Source of the DNA: a virus
Strand: one strand, 5' to 3'
Virus record (IMG/VR): IMGVR_UViG_3300013101_000001
Coordinates: 1-41,870 of that record
Length of the DNA stretch: 41,870 nt
The notes beneath the pieces are model-generated. The model did no database searches. It worked only from the letters and a program-made list of their open reading frames with translations, and had not been told where the DNA came from. Of this stretch, positions 23,694 to 32,605 are shown piece by piece; positions within the stretch are counted from its first letter, which is position 1; each line of letters opens with the position of its first letter. The position numbers were made by a program, and so were the translations under genes.

Positions 23694-24058
23694 GTTTTTC
23701 AGCCACAGTTTACTCAGAAATTGAGCGAATAATAAAAGATTATGGGAATGAGGGTACGGTATTACATAATGCAACGGGAGGCAATATGTACGATGATGAC
23801 GGCGTAGAAGTTAGTGTTTCGACCGACTTCACTGTGGGATATACCACAGGAAACTTGACTCGTGAGGAGAAAATACAGTATTCACAGGACAATGAGACGC
23901 GAAAGGTATACATCTTGAATGATGGGGTAGTTAGCGTGGAGAAAGGGGATAACTTTCTTTTTAATAATGGAACACAGTTTACTATAGAAGAAGTGGACGA
24001 TGTAGGCGAGACTCAAAATCTACCTATCTTAAAGAAACTGATATGCCAAAGAGTTTAG
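23690..24058 (+). CDS. Head-tail completion protein
   Basis: A 122-residue protein starting at the ATG of the ATGA overlap (23690). The longer frame to 23660 would overlap the previous gene by 34 nt and lacks a ribosome site. Beta-rich (TDFTVGYTTGN, KVYILNDGVVSVEKGD, NNGTQFTIEEVDD), it fits a head-closure (stopper) protein of the gp7/gp16 type. A dispersed-word copy lies in the codons for NFLFNNG (23953-23968). It overlaps the next gene by 16 nt. Confidence 0.55.
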   Translation: MSFSATVYSEIERIIKDYGNEGTVLHNATGGNMYDDDGVEVSVSTDFTVGYTTGNLTREEKIQYSQDNETRKVYILNDGVVSVEKGDNFLFNNGTQFTIEEVDDVGETQNLPILKKLICQRV

Positions 24059-24357
24059 AGGAAGAATTATTGGTCATAGTGGAACAGGCTAAAACAGCTT
24101 TCAAAGAAACAGTGGAGAGCTTGAATAGTAAGATTATAGAGGGGTCACCCGTAGATAAGGGTCGATTTAAAACTGCGTGGGAAGTAAAAGACTATGACTT
24201 AGACACATTCACGTTCATTATGAGGAATGATGTAGTATACGCCAACAAGCTATGGAGAGGCGACCATAGTAAAAAGGGGTGGGGAGTCATGGGTGGTGAG
24301 CCTATTATTGAATCTCATGAAGAATTATTAAAAAAGAAATTTAGAGGTATTAAATGA
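24043..24357 (+). CDS. HK97 gp10-like head-tail joining protein
   Basis: A 104-residue protein with the gp10-family core: a helix, then SPVDKGRFKTAWEVK (about 35-49), a strand and NDVVYANKLWRG (about 62-73). Members sit at the tail end of the neck or at the tail completion site. Neighbours on both sides overlap it (16 and 4 nt), as in a typical neck operon. Confidence 0.7.
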   Translation: MPKSLEEELLVIVEQAKTAFKETVESLNSKIIEGSPVDKGRFKTAWEVKDYDLDTFTFIMRNDVVYANKLWRGDHSKKGWGVMGGEPIIESHEELLKKKFRGIK

Positions 24358-24746
24358 CATTTGAAAAACAGCAAGAGGTAATAGCTTCAATCCGAACGGA
24401 ATTAACCGCCAACCCTTTCACTTTTGGAGCGATAACCATAGATGAGATTTTCCGAAACGGTGACCGTGGCAAACCTCAAAAAAACTTTTTAACAATCGGG
24501 TACGCTAATATTGATACCGCTCATGGTCACCAATGCCCCACTAATAAGATGCTATTTTATATTGACGCGTATTATCAAAACGAACTAGTATCAACTCGTG
24601 TTATCTCAAAGATTGTGGAGAACTTTTACAACTTTGAATATAACGCCACAAGAGATAAACTTATAGGCGTAGAGCATACAGGCGGGACGATTGAGATAAG
24701 CAAAGGGCTATTTAACTCTCGTGCAAAGTTCTATGTATATATATAG
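24354..24746 (+). CDS. Tail terminator / completion protein
   Basis: A 130-residue alpha/beta protein between the gp10-like gene and the tail tube gene, the place of the tail terminator in siphoviruses. It has an N-terminal helix (QQEVIASIRTEL), a central strand (NFLTIGYANID) and alternating strands to the end (LFYIDAYYQN, RAKFYVYI). No decisive motif is seen; the call is by order and size. Confidence 0.55.
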   Translation: MTFEKQQEVIASIRTELTANPFTFGAITIDEIFRNGDRGKPQKNFLTIGYANIDTAHGHQCPTNKMLFYIDAYYQNELVSTRVISKIVENFYNFEYNATRDKLIGVEHTGGTIEISKGLFNSRAKFYVYI

Positions 24747-24789
24747 ATGCTAGAATAGGCAATCTACAAAAAAATATAAAGGTTACTAA

Positions 24790-25245
24790 ATGGCTATTGA
24801 AAAAGTTAATTTAGCGGGAGCAACGATTGTTGCAACGGCTAACAACGGAGCAAATTCAACTATCACAATGCAATGTCTAAAAGGAGATATTGACATCTCT
24901 ATGGGCGAATACGGAATTGATGAAGATGTTTGTCATACGACAGGCAGAGAATATGTCAAATCTCAAATCCCATCATTTGATACAATCGAATTGGATACGT
25001 GGTTTACAGGAGATAAAGCAGATGCCGAGCGTTTATTTTGGTTAGCATCATTGCAGAACACTGGCGACTTTACCCAAGCAAATGGAGACCAAACATTGTC
25101 TGTGGCTATCACTTTGGCAGATACATCAGCAAACATTTTTACTTTTAATGCACTGGTAAGCAAAGGTGTAATTACTGCTACTATCGAAAAAGATATGCAC
25201 CTCATGATTACTCTACAACCTACCTCAGCACCCGTATTAACGTAA
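24790..25245 (+). CDS. Major tail (tube) protein
   Basis: A 151-residue beta-rich protein two genes before the tape measure and directly before the chaperone pair, which is the position of the tail tube gene. The strand pattern and the segment WFTGDKADAERLFWLAS, then ATIEKDMHLMITLQPT, fit a tube fold. Its stop codon overlaps the operator-like repeat at 25244. AAAGGTTACTAA precedes the start. Confidence 0.7.
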   Translation: MAIEKVNLAGATIVATANNGANSTITMQCLKGDIDISMGEYGIDEDVCHTTGREYVKSQIPSFDTIELDTWFTGDKADAERLFWLASLQNTGDFTQANGDQTLSVAITLADTSANIFTFNALVSKGVITATIEKDMHLMITLQPTSAPVLT

Positions 25246-25290
25246 CCTTACTAAGGTTATGTTATAATCCTTGTACCAAAAATACAAGGA
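25244..25290 (+). promoter_or_regulatory. Promoter with inverted repeat before the tail chaperones
   Basis: AACCTTA (25244-25250) abuts CTAAGGTT (25251-25258), a tighter form of the operator repeat. TATAAT follows at 25263-25268, then CAAGGAAACACACAC before the ATG at 25300. The spacing between TAAGG and the -10 box is shorter than in the other family members. Confidence 0.6.
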
Positions 25291-25299
25291 AACACACAC

Positions 25300-25728
25300 A
25301 TGAAAAAACTACTTTTAGCAATCCCATTAACTATTATTATTCAAGACCTCATCACTTTAGAGGGGCAAGAGCCAAAACTTCAAGACCTATCTTTCGATGT
25401 TGTTTTTAAGCCTATCACAAAGAAGCAATCTAAGAAAATCACACCGAAAGAACTAACTCAGCTATTCACCGAATCCAAACAAATCATTAGTGACGGAGTA
25501 GAGGGACTCACTGACGACCAACTGGAATGGCGAAGAGATAGAGCGGAAACTATATCTCTTAAAATCATTGAACTCAAAGACGAAGTGTTAACCAACGCTT
25601 TTAACGTTCAGGTGAGTGGAAAAGATGCAGATACACTACTCGTTTTTGCAATGGAAAACGAGTGCATGGATTCGGTAATAGGTCTACTTAAATCTGAGTA
25701 CCAAGAGGTTAAAAAAAAGCAATCATAG
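25300..25728 (+). CDS. Tail assembly chaperone, short form (gpG-like)
   Basis: A 142-residue protein between the tail tube and tape measure genes. The short form ends 9 nt after a slippery site, as in lambda G and many siphoviruses. It is acidic and helical with no motif of its own. The N-terminus is hydrophobic (LLLAIPLTIIIQDL) but has no cleavage site. It would bind the tape measure and tube protein during tail assembly and not be part of the virion. Confidence 0.72.
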   Translation: MKKLLLAIPLTIIIQDLITLEGQEPKLQDLSFDVVFKPITKKQSKKITPKELTQLFTESKQIISDGVEGLTDDQLEWRRDRAETISLKIIELKDEVLTNAFNVQVSGKDADTLLVFAMENECMDSVIGLLKSEYQEVKKKQS

Positions 25729-26027
25729 AGGTTGCTACATTCTTACGCGAGGGTGGCAGTACGCTTCCCTCTTTCTTCACTTCTTATCACACTTCTCTTT
25801 TAATCATCTCTTCTAATATCGTAAGAACCGAAATAGGATTTCTGTATCAATCAATTATTGATAATTGCAAATGGAATAAAATCAAGCCTAATCACTTCGC
25901 TATCATCTTCAACCAAATAGGTATCATTACCGCCATGTCTCCTGCCAACTTTGCTAAGCTACCTACCTACTCTAATAGTGAGGAAAAGTTATCTAAACTT
26001 TTCGGAATGATGGAAAGAAAGAAATAG
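25300..26027 (+). CDS. Tail assembly chaperone, frameshifted long form (gpGT-like)
   Basis: A -1 slip on A AAA AAG (25713-25719) joins 140 codons of the short form to an open frame of 102 codons ending at TAG 26025-26027, giving about 242 residues. The downstream frame (AIIEVATFLREGG, ending FGMMERKK) has no start or ribosome site of its own near its beginning, and it fills an otherwise empty 330-nt gap before the tape measure gene. Position, slippery heptamer and frame direction all match the G/GT system. Confidence 0.8.
25711..25719 (+). promoter_or_regulatory. Programmed -1 ribosomal frameshift site
   Basis: Eight As and a G follow GTT in frame, so that A AAA AAG (25713-25719) sits exactly in the slippery register. 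The zero-frame stop TAG is at 25726-25728. The following 60 nt contain no long obvious hairpin, so the stimulator, if any, is not identified. Confidence 0.75.
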
Positions 26028-26062
26028 GTATAATCATTAAAAGAAAAATTAAAGGGTCTTAG

Positions 26063-29000
26063 ATGGCAGTATTAGAGGTAGGATTCAAAGGCACGGCATT
26101 AACAGCACTAAATAAATTAAAGGGTCTATTGAAAGACGTAGACAAAGGTTTAGAGCAAGTAGGAGCGGAAGCAAGAGATACAGGTGATGACATAGAGACT
26201 ATGGCGAATAAGTCGGTAAACTCTCTCAAAAAGCTAGTTGCGGGGTTTGCTGTATGGGAAACTGGCAGGGTAATTATCGGTAGGGCAATTACAGATTTTA
26301 TGAGCCTAGAAGATTCGATACTAGCGGTTCAAAAAACATCAGGGTTATCAGGTGAGGGATTAGACCAATTAACCGACAAGCTAAAAGATATGTCAACTAC
26401 AATGAACGGCTTCCACATTGATAGTTTACTAAGTATTGCCGAAATAGCGGGACAACTAGGCATCAAGGGTGTTGATAATATTGAGGCATTTACCAAAGAA
26501 GTTCAATATATGGCTTCATCATCTAAGCTATCAGCGGAAGAGGCAGGTATTGCCTTTGCCCAGTTAGCTAACGTCTTGCAGGTCGATATAAAAGAAATCA
26601 ATCATGTGACCTCAGCATTTACGAAACTAGCAAGTACCACGACAGCAACCGAGGGTCAAATTGTAGACTTCACTCAGCGATTAGCAGGTGCAGGTAAAAC
26701 CTTGGAACTCACTAACGCCGAAATTATAGGTATCGGTGCAACACTGAAAGATATTGGAATTAGTGCAGAAGTTGGTGGTACGGCTATGTCTGATGTGTTT
26801 GCCAAAATGGCAACTGATACGAAAAACTTCGCCAAGATAGCAAATATTTCTCTTGACGACTTTACCGATAAAGTGATGAATGAACCTAGACAGGCATTAG
26901 AGTTATTCCTAGTTGGACTAAATAAGCTTGATAAAATTGGTAGACTCAAAGCCCTGAAAGAGGCGAAGTTAAGCGGGTCGGGAATGTCCTCTATGTTGCT
27001 AAAACTAGCATCAAACACAGATAAGTTAACCGCAAACATAAAGACTGCCACACAGGCATATAAAGAGGGTAACGCCACACAAAAAGAGTACGAAATATCA
27101 GCTCAATCACTATCTCGTGAGTTAACTAAAGTTCAAAGTGCTATTAAATTAGCCAGTGCGGAACTAGGAGAGAAATTTGTACCTATCATAAAGGCGGGTG
27201 CAGATGCCACACTCTCATTTATTGAGTTCATTAATGAGTTTGATGATGAGTTAATTATCACTGCTAAGACGGTAGCTGTGGCAACGGGAGCTATCATTTT
27301 ATTCAACGGTGCATTATCCGCTTCCCCTATCGGTCGGGCAATCGTGGTATTAACTGCTTTATCCGTAGCCGTGATTGAGGTAGCAGACGCATACGATAGG
27401 TTGGTTAGTTCTGCTACTAATGAGTTGGTACGAAAAGGGGAACTTGCTAACCTCAAACAGGAGGCAAAAATAGCAGATGAGTATGGGAAGCGTAGAAACA
27501 CTATGTTATCCCAACAACTTTATTTGCAAGAACAAATAGCAAAAACTACCAATGATACAACACTAGGAGAAGAGGCAAAGATAAAGGCTTTGACCTCACT
27601 AGGCGATAGCTACAATGTCATTAGAACCCGTCTCAATAGCTATGAAGAGACATTATCGGGGGTTACTGATAGTTCTGAGGTGACATCTGACAGTATTAAA
27701 GAGTTAAAAGGGAATGTTAAAGAGTTTAGTGAGGTTACGAATAAGGTCATAAATGGTGTGAATTTTTCTTTTAATAATCTCAGCACCGATGAGGCAAAAA
27801 AGAAGATTGAAGAGATAAAGAGAAAGATGAAAGAGGTTGTTGATGTTAATGAACGTAAGCAACTAAAGATAGACCTAGATTTGGAGTTAGGTAAGATAAA
27901 TAATGTTCAGGCGGTTGAGCAGGAAATCAAATTATTAAAAGAAAAACTATCATCTAATCTCTCTCAAAACGATAGAATCAAAATAGAACTATCCCTAGCC
28001 AAGAAGCAAAACGAACTCATCACCACAATAGCAGACAATGAAGAGGAAGCCCACACCAAGAGAGCCAAGAATTTAACCGAATACAAATCACAGTTGGAGG
28101 CAATTAATGCCCTCTCACAACTAGATATAGACATCAGAACAAAAAAAGAGGAAGTGACCCGAACTACTCAAATACGAGAAGAGATTAAACTACTTGAAGA
28201 GTCGCTATCGGTCACAACTGAGATAACAGAAAAACAAAACATACAAACGTCAATAGTGGAGAAGCGTCAAGAGATACTTGACAGAGCCACAAGCGATACG
28301 AGAAGAATAACCCAAATAAAAGAAGAGATTGAACTACTTAGCCGAACCCTAGATTTAACCACGAATACAGTAGAGAAAAAAGAGCTAGAATTATCAATCT
28401 TGACCAAAAAAGAAGAGCTTATCACTGTGACAACTCAAATGGAGCAGGACGCACTAAACAGCGTGATAGAAGACCTCCACGAGATACAAGCCCTTTCCAA
28501 TATAGATATAAGTATAGGAGTTGCCACAGGGGATTTGACCGAGATTGAGGGGCTAGAACGTCAAATAGAATTATTAAAAGAAAAACTAAACCTAAATATC
28601 TCCATAACGGAACGTAAGCAGACCGAACTAGAAATAGTCACCAAGCGAAACGAAATAACCGAGATTACCACCAAGTTAAAAATAGAGGCAGATGAGAAAG
28701 AGCAGAAACGATTAGAAGACCTCGTATCACTAGAAGAGGCACGTAGAGACGCTTTGGACGCATATAAAGATGCAACCCAATCAATTACACAAAGTGGGTC
28801 TTTGGAACGCTCAATCCGTGATGAGATAGACGCTATAAATTCATTGCGTATTGAAGCCAAGCAGGGGTTACTGAATAGTGATGAGGTTACCAAGATAACC
28901 AATCAGTTAACAAATGAGACTATGCCCTCTTTCTTGAAAGGTGTAGCAGATGCTTTCAACTATGATAAAAATGCAGATTTAAATAACAGCATTGATGGTC

Positions 29001-31546
29001 TGAAACAGACTTTAGGCTCAATTCTTGGCGATATAACCCTAGACATCATAAGAGGGAATGAGATTCAAGACGGGGCAGTAAATAACGCTCTGGTTGGTAG
29101 CGGTAACCCTTACGCTATAGCACTAGGGGTAGGCTTTGAGATGATAAGTGAAAGTCTATCCGAGCCAATGAACGCATTTCAAGCGGAAGCCTCTAATCGT
29201 GGCAAAGAGAATAAGAGTATCAATGATTCACTCTCTTTTCTTAATAATATACAGGCATCACACTTAGACCACACCAAGGCTATGAGAGAACACCTTAAGA
29301 GTATGGACAGCAACTTTAACACTATCTCCATAGCATTATCGAAATCAGGTGGGATTAGTGGAGAGGGCTTCGCAGGAGGTGAAAGTGCTTCTCAAAACTT
29401 TGGCGGTGCGGTTGAATTCTTGGCATCTATGGACATATTGGGAACTGGGCTATTAAGTGGCGTAGTGGGCGGACTACTTGGAGGCTCATCATCAAAGGTG
29501 ATTGAGGCAGGGATTGACTTTGGAGAGCAAACGGTAGAAGAGTTTCTCTCAGGGGTAGAGGCTCAAAACTTTGAGACAAAAAAGAAAACAAAGAGTGCAG
29601 TGTTTGGGGCATTCAGTTCTACATCATATAGTACTAAGTTTGGAGACCTAGGCACGGGTATAGAGGACTCGTTCCAATCTGCTATTCAAGATGCGTTTAA
29701 CCTCATCGTTGAGGCGGGAGTATCCCTAGACCTAAATGAACAAGAGTTGAGACAATCGGTGAATAGTCAAACTATAGACCTAGGCAAGTTTGACTTCTTG
29801 GACAAAACTGAATCAGAAATAAGAGAGGTGCTAACTGGCGTATTCGGACGGGCTATAGGCGAGATATCAAGTGCTTCAATTCCCGAGATTGAGGCTTTCA
29901 GACACTCAGGAGAGGAATATTTAACCGCCTTGGTGAGAGTGAGTACGGGAGTAGAACAAGCCCAACAAAGCTTACTTGATATTGGGATAGATAGTGTTGC
30001 ATTTGGTGACATAAAGAATAAAAACGGTGATGTTTTCGAGGCAATGATTAGGGAGAGTCTGTTACAATTTGAAACAGTAATTGGGGCGGAATTACAGAAC
30101 GCTTTGGACTTTAATCTCACTGCTACGATTGAGAGATTAGGCATAACCTATAGTGGAGTAGGAGAGATTCTAAACGGCTTAGATATTGAGGGTAAAGAGC
30201 TTATCACTACATACCAAACGCTATTGTCGGCACAAGAGGACTTACGGGCAATACTTGGTCAAGGAGAAATCAATCAAGCGGTAATTGACGGGGCAGGAAG
30301 CATTGACAACCTCATCAACTCTCAAACGGTATTCTTGAACGACTTTTTTAGTGAGACCGAAAGAATGAGCCGTTTACAATCAGAGCTAAACAAAGAGCTT
30401 AGTGATGTGGGAGTAGATACCTTAGCCCCTACTACGAGTGAGGGTTACCGTGAATTAATTGAATCACTTGATACCTCCACAGAGAATGGGGCGTTACAGT
30501 ACGGTGCATTGATTGGAATGATTGGTGAGTTCAAAGAGCTAATAGGACTAACCGATTCTGCTAACGCTCAAATTATTAAAAAAGAAACTGAGCAATCCGA
30601 ACTATTAGACAAACAGCTATCTGAATTAAAAACAAGCAACGACCTAGCAGAACAAGAAGCACTAGAGAGACAAAGAAGCCTAGAAATAGTCCAAAACCAA
30701 TTAGACCAAATAACCGTGGGAGGTGCGGACGTAACCAACACCATCATTAATGACACGGGCGGGTTTAGTGCATTGACCGAGGCTCAGGATACTTTCCTAG
30801 AGAACTTCCATACAGAAGAGGAGCGATTAAAAGTAAGCACGGAACAACTAAGGAGGGAGTTTTTCGCACTAGGCATAACTACTATGCCAAAGACGCGGGA
30901 AGAGCTAAGAGGCGTTGTGGAGGGGCTTGATTTGCTTACCTCATCAGGGCAGGAAACTTACGCGGGAGTGCTTACCCTTTTAGATTCCTTTTTAATAATT
31001 AGTGACCCTATAGAAGATGCAACTAAAAAGAATGAAGAGTACGCCGAGAGCCTGATAGCTACGGGTCAAGCCTATGACGACATTCGCCAAAGCATCACCG
31101 ATACAATATCTCAACTACTAGGTATCAAAGACGGAGAGAAGTCCACCGAGTCCAAGTTTAGACAGTTAGTAGAGTTCAATAAACTTCAAGACTCATACGC
31201 GAGAGAAGCGGTACAAGCGGACACAGACCCATCGGAGCTAAGCAGTATTTTTTCCAATCTAAATGATGTGGCTCTAAATATTGGAAGCAATTTTGGGGAA
31301 GATGAGAGATTAATTAATGACGTGATAAGTGAGCTAAAGTTTGACCGAAGCATCACCAATAGCAGTCCTCAAAAAGTAGAGATAGTCAACAGCGTGGACA
31401 ACAATAAAATACTAGAAAAGATAGGGTACATCATGGAAACAAACACCGAGGAGGCGAGGAAGCAAAGAAAGATTTTGTTTGACATGATAGGGGACAATGA
31501 AGATTATTACGCTTCCTCTCTCACCCTACTGAATGGTATCAACTAG
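26063..31546 (+). CDS. Tail tape measure protein (TP901-type)
   Basis: At 1827 residues this is the longest gene. The first 300 residues match the TP901 tape-measure core (VWETGRVIIGRAITDFMSLE, then EIAGQLGIKG, FAQLANVLQ, GIGATLKDIGISAEVGG). A hydrophobic segment lies at about 405-430. A coiled-coil region at about 620-870 contains four copies of a 35-45 residue repeat (I-x-LLKE-x-L, then TE-x-K, then IxxKxxEI). Two C-terminal modules (about 1430 and 1580) share FLxxFxxExER, then LG or VG, then LD. No peptidase or muramidase motif was noticed. At about 1.5 angstroms per residue the tail would be near 270 nm, a rough estimate. Confidence 0.93.
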   Translation: MAVLEVGFKGTALTALNKLKGLLKDVDKGLEQVGAEARDTGDDIETMANKSVNSLKKLVAGFAVWETGRVIIGRAITDFMSLEDSILAVQKTSGLSGEGLDQLTDKLKDMSTTMNGFHIDSLLSIAEIAGQLGIKGVDNIEAFTKEVQYMASSSKLSAEEAGIAFAQLANVLQVDIKEINHVTSAFTKLASTTTATEGQIVDFTQRLAGAGKTLELTNAEIIGIGATLKDIGISAEVGGTAMSDVFAKMATDTKNFAKIANISLDDFTDKVMNEPRQALELFLVGLNKLDKIGRLKALKEAKLSGSGMSSMLLKLASNTDKLTANIKTATQAYKEGNATQKEYEISAQSLSRELTKVQSAIKLASAELGEKFVPIIKAGADATLSFIEFINEFDDELIITAKTVAVATGAIILFNGALSASPIGRAIVVLTALSVAVIEVADAYDRLVSSATNELVRKGELANLKQEAKIADEYGKRRNTMLSQQLYLQEQIAKTTNDTTLGEEAKIKALTSLGDSYNVIRTRLNSYEETLSGVTDSSEVTSDSIKELKGNVKEFSEVTNKVINGVNFSFNNLSTDEAKKKIEEIKRKMKEVVDVNERKQLKIDLDLELGKINNVQAVEQEIKLLKEKLSSNLSQNDRIKIELSLAKKQNELITTIADNEEEAHTKRAKNLTEYKSQLEAINALSQLDIDIRTKKEEVTRTTQIREEIKLLEESLSVTTEITEKQNIQTSIVEKRQEILDRATSDTRRITQIKEEIELLSRTLDLTTNTVEKKELELSILTKKEELITVTTQMEQDALNSVIEDLHEIQALSNIDISIGVATGDLTEIEGLERQIELLKEKLNLNISITERKQTELEIVTKRNEITEITTKLKIEADEKEQKRLEDLVSLEEARRDALDAYKDATQSITQSGSLERSIRDEIDAINSLRIEAKQGLLNSDEVTKITNQLTNETMPSFLKGVADAFNYDKNADLNNSIDGLKQTLGSILGDITLDIIRGNEIQDGAVNNALVGSGNPYAIALGVGFEMISESLSEPMNAFQAEASNRGKENKSINDSLSFLNNIQASHLDHTKAMREHLKSMDSNFNTISIALSKSGGISGEGFAGGESASQNFGGAVEFLASMDILGTGLLSGVVGGLLGGSSSKVIEAGIDFGEQTVEEFLSGVEAQNFETKKKTKSAVFGAFSSTSYSTKFGDLGTGIEDSFQSAIQDAFNLIVEAGVSLDLNEQELRQSVNSQTIDLGKFDFLDKTESEIREVLTGVFGRAIGEISSASIPEIEAFRHSGEEYLTALVRVSTGVEQAQQSLLDIGIDSVAFGDIKNKNGDVFEAMIRESLLQFETVIGAELQNALDFNLTATIERLGITYSGVGEILNGLDIEGKELITTYQTLLSAQEDLRAILGQGEINQAVIDGAGSIDNLINSQTVFLNDFFSETERMSRLQSELNKELSDVGVDTLAPTTSEGYRELIESLDTSTENGALQYGALIGMIGEFKELIGLTDSANAQIIKKETEQSELLDKQLSELKTSNDLAEQEALERQRSLEIVQNQLDQITVGGADVTNTIINDTGGFSALTEAQDTFLENFHTEEERLKVSTEQLRREFFALGITTMPKTREELRGVVEGLDLLTSSGQETYAGVLTLLDSFLIISDPIEDATKKNEEYAESLIATGQAYDDIRQSITDTISQLLGIKDGEKSTESKFRQLVEFNKLQDSYAREAVQADTDPSELSSIFSNLNDVALNIGSNFGEDERLINDVISELKFDRSITNSSPQKVEIVNSVDNNKILEKIGYIMETNTEEARKQRKILFDMIGDNEDYYASSLTLLNGIN

Positions 31547-31551
31547 ATACC
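31535..31551. terminator. Inverted repeat at the junction of converging operons
   Basis: GGTATC (31535-31540) and GATACC (31546-31551) flank AACTA. The stop codons of the tape measure (31544-31546) and the leftward 144-residue gene (31543-31545) share a CTAG inside it. It could act as a two-way terminator, but T runs are missing. Confidence 0.4.
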
Positions 31552-31977
31552 GAGAAATATAGAGTTGTGTGTGGTGGTGTGGGATATATCTTTTAGAAAT
31601 TGAACTTTATTGAAGTTAGGGTCAATGATAGCGACCTTAGCCCCACGAGGTACAATCACAGTAGCACACATAGTGCCGTTCAAAAACACTTTAAGCTCTC
31701 GTGTCTCATCGTTAAATATAGATTGAACCAGTAGTGAGATAGGGTAATCTTCATATAGAGGCTCTTTTAATACTTCAATCTCTTGACGAATTGCCAACTT
31801 TCTAAAAAGAGAGTCGGGAGCAAAAATACCCCCTCTCTCAATACTTTTTATTTCAAACATGCCACTCATTTCAAAGTGAATCCCCACATAACTTGCTAAC
31901 CCTGAGGCAGAAAAGTTACAATTAGCATAGCCCTTTTCAGGGTCTCTTGGGTAGTATAATTGAAATTCACTATACAT
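31543..31977 (-). CDS. Hypothetical protein (144 aa), leftward
   Basis: A beta-rich 144-residue protein, last of three overlapping small leftward genes. Its start overlaps the previous stop in TAATG. The segment ELKVFLNGTMCATVIVPRGAKVAI recalls strands in the two upstream genes (RLYINKKVFKH and FRIYIDNKLVKQ), so the three may be structurally related. It converges on the tape measure gene with a 4-nt overlap. No known family is recognised. Confidence 0.6.
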   Translation of the reverse strand: MYSEFQLYYPRDPEKGYANCNFSASGLASYVGIHFEMSGMFEIKSIERGGIFAPDSLFRKLAIRQEIEVLKEPLYEDYPISLLVQSIFNDETRELKVFLNGTMCATVIVPRGAKVAIIDPNFNKVQFLKDISHTTTHNSIFLGI

Positions 31978-32204
31978 TATCTTGCCTCAGGATACGGACA
32001 GAAACTAGACAATCCCACTGTTTGGGGTAGTTTACCTGAGATTAAATGACAAGTAGTAACGGTAAATCTGTCGATAAACTTCACGTTTATTCCCTCAATC
32101 TTAATGTTTGAACTACCAACTTTATTTAGTTTCTTTTTTAATAATTTAATCGCTTTACCCTTAACTTGCTTCACTAATTTATTGTCGATATAGATTCTAA
32201 ACAT
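31977..32204 (-). CDS. Hypothetical basic protein (75 aa), leftward
   Basis: A small basic protein, FRIYIDNKLVKQVKGKAIKLLKKKL at the start, whose codons for KLLKKKL contain a dispersed-word copy (32130-32146). It overlaps its upstream neighbour by 8 nt and its downstream neighbour by 1 nt. No family is recognised. Confidence 0.55.
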   Translation of the reverse strand: MFRIYIDNKLVKQVKGKAIKLLKKKLNKVGSSNIKIEGINVKFIDRFTVTTCHLISGKLPQTVGLSSFCPYPEAR

Positions 32205-32517
32205 TACGAATCACCTCAACATAAACGCCCATATCTAAAAAATCAGGCTTTTCAATAAATGCCGTGGTGTCTTTTTTTCCACACGGGAATAGGATATAGG
32301 TAGCGTCTGCGGTAACCGTGGTATGCTTAAATACCTTTTTATTAATATAGAGTCTAAGTACTCCGTTTTCGGTCAATGTGGCTTGAAATAGGGCTTCTTC
32401 TTCCCCTATAAGAGTTCTTAATTGGTGACCTGAAATAGTAAAGATACCTATTTTGGTTGCAGGAAGTGACAAATCTATAGTTTCCATTCCTATCAATTTT
32501 TGTTTATTATGTGGCAT
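32197..32517 (-). CDS. Hypothetical protein (106 aa), leftward
   Basis: First gene of a three-gene leftward unit under its own phage-family promoter (32574-32551), with AAAGGATTACATC before the ATG. It is beta-rich (IGIFTISGHQLRTLI, LRLYINKKVFKHTTV) and soluble. It may be a small DNA- or host-protein-binding factor expressed early. No family is recognised. Confidence 0.6.
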   Translation of the reverse strand: MPHNKQKLIGMETIDLSLPATKIGIFTISGHQLRTLIGEEEALFQATLTENGVLRLYINKKVFKHTTVTADATYILFPCGKKDTTAFIEKPDFLDMGVYVEVIRNV

Positions 32518-32550
32518 GATGTAATCCTTTTGTTGTGTTTTGCTATAAGG

Positions 32551-32574
32551 ATTATAACATTGTAGTCCTTATAG
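32551..32574 (-). promoter_or_regulatory. Phage-family promoter for 32517..31543
   Basis: On the minus strand CTATAAGG (32574-32567), 10 nt, then TATAAT (32556-32551). A leader with AAAACACA and AAAGGATTACATC follows to the ATG at 32517. Confidence 0.72.
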
Positions 32575-32605
32575 CTTGGTGAAGAGAGAATTATTAAAAA
32601 GAAAA

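Noticed and set aside
29235-29248. Further copy of the dispersed word in the tape measure (TTTTCTTAATAAT)
   Set aside because: The T run is too short; listed only as a possible decayed copy. The partial matches at 25794 and 33528 were left out for the same reason.
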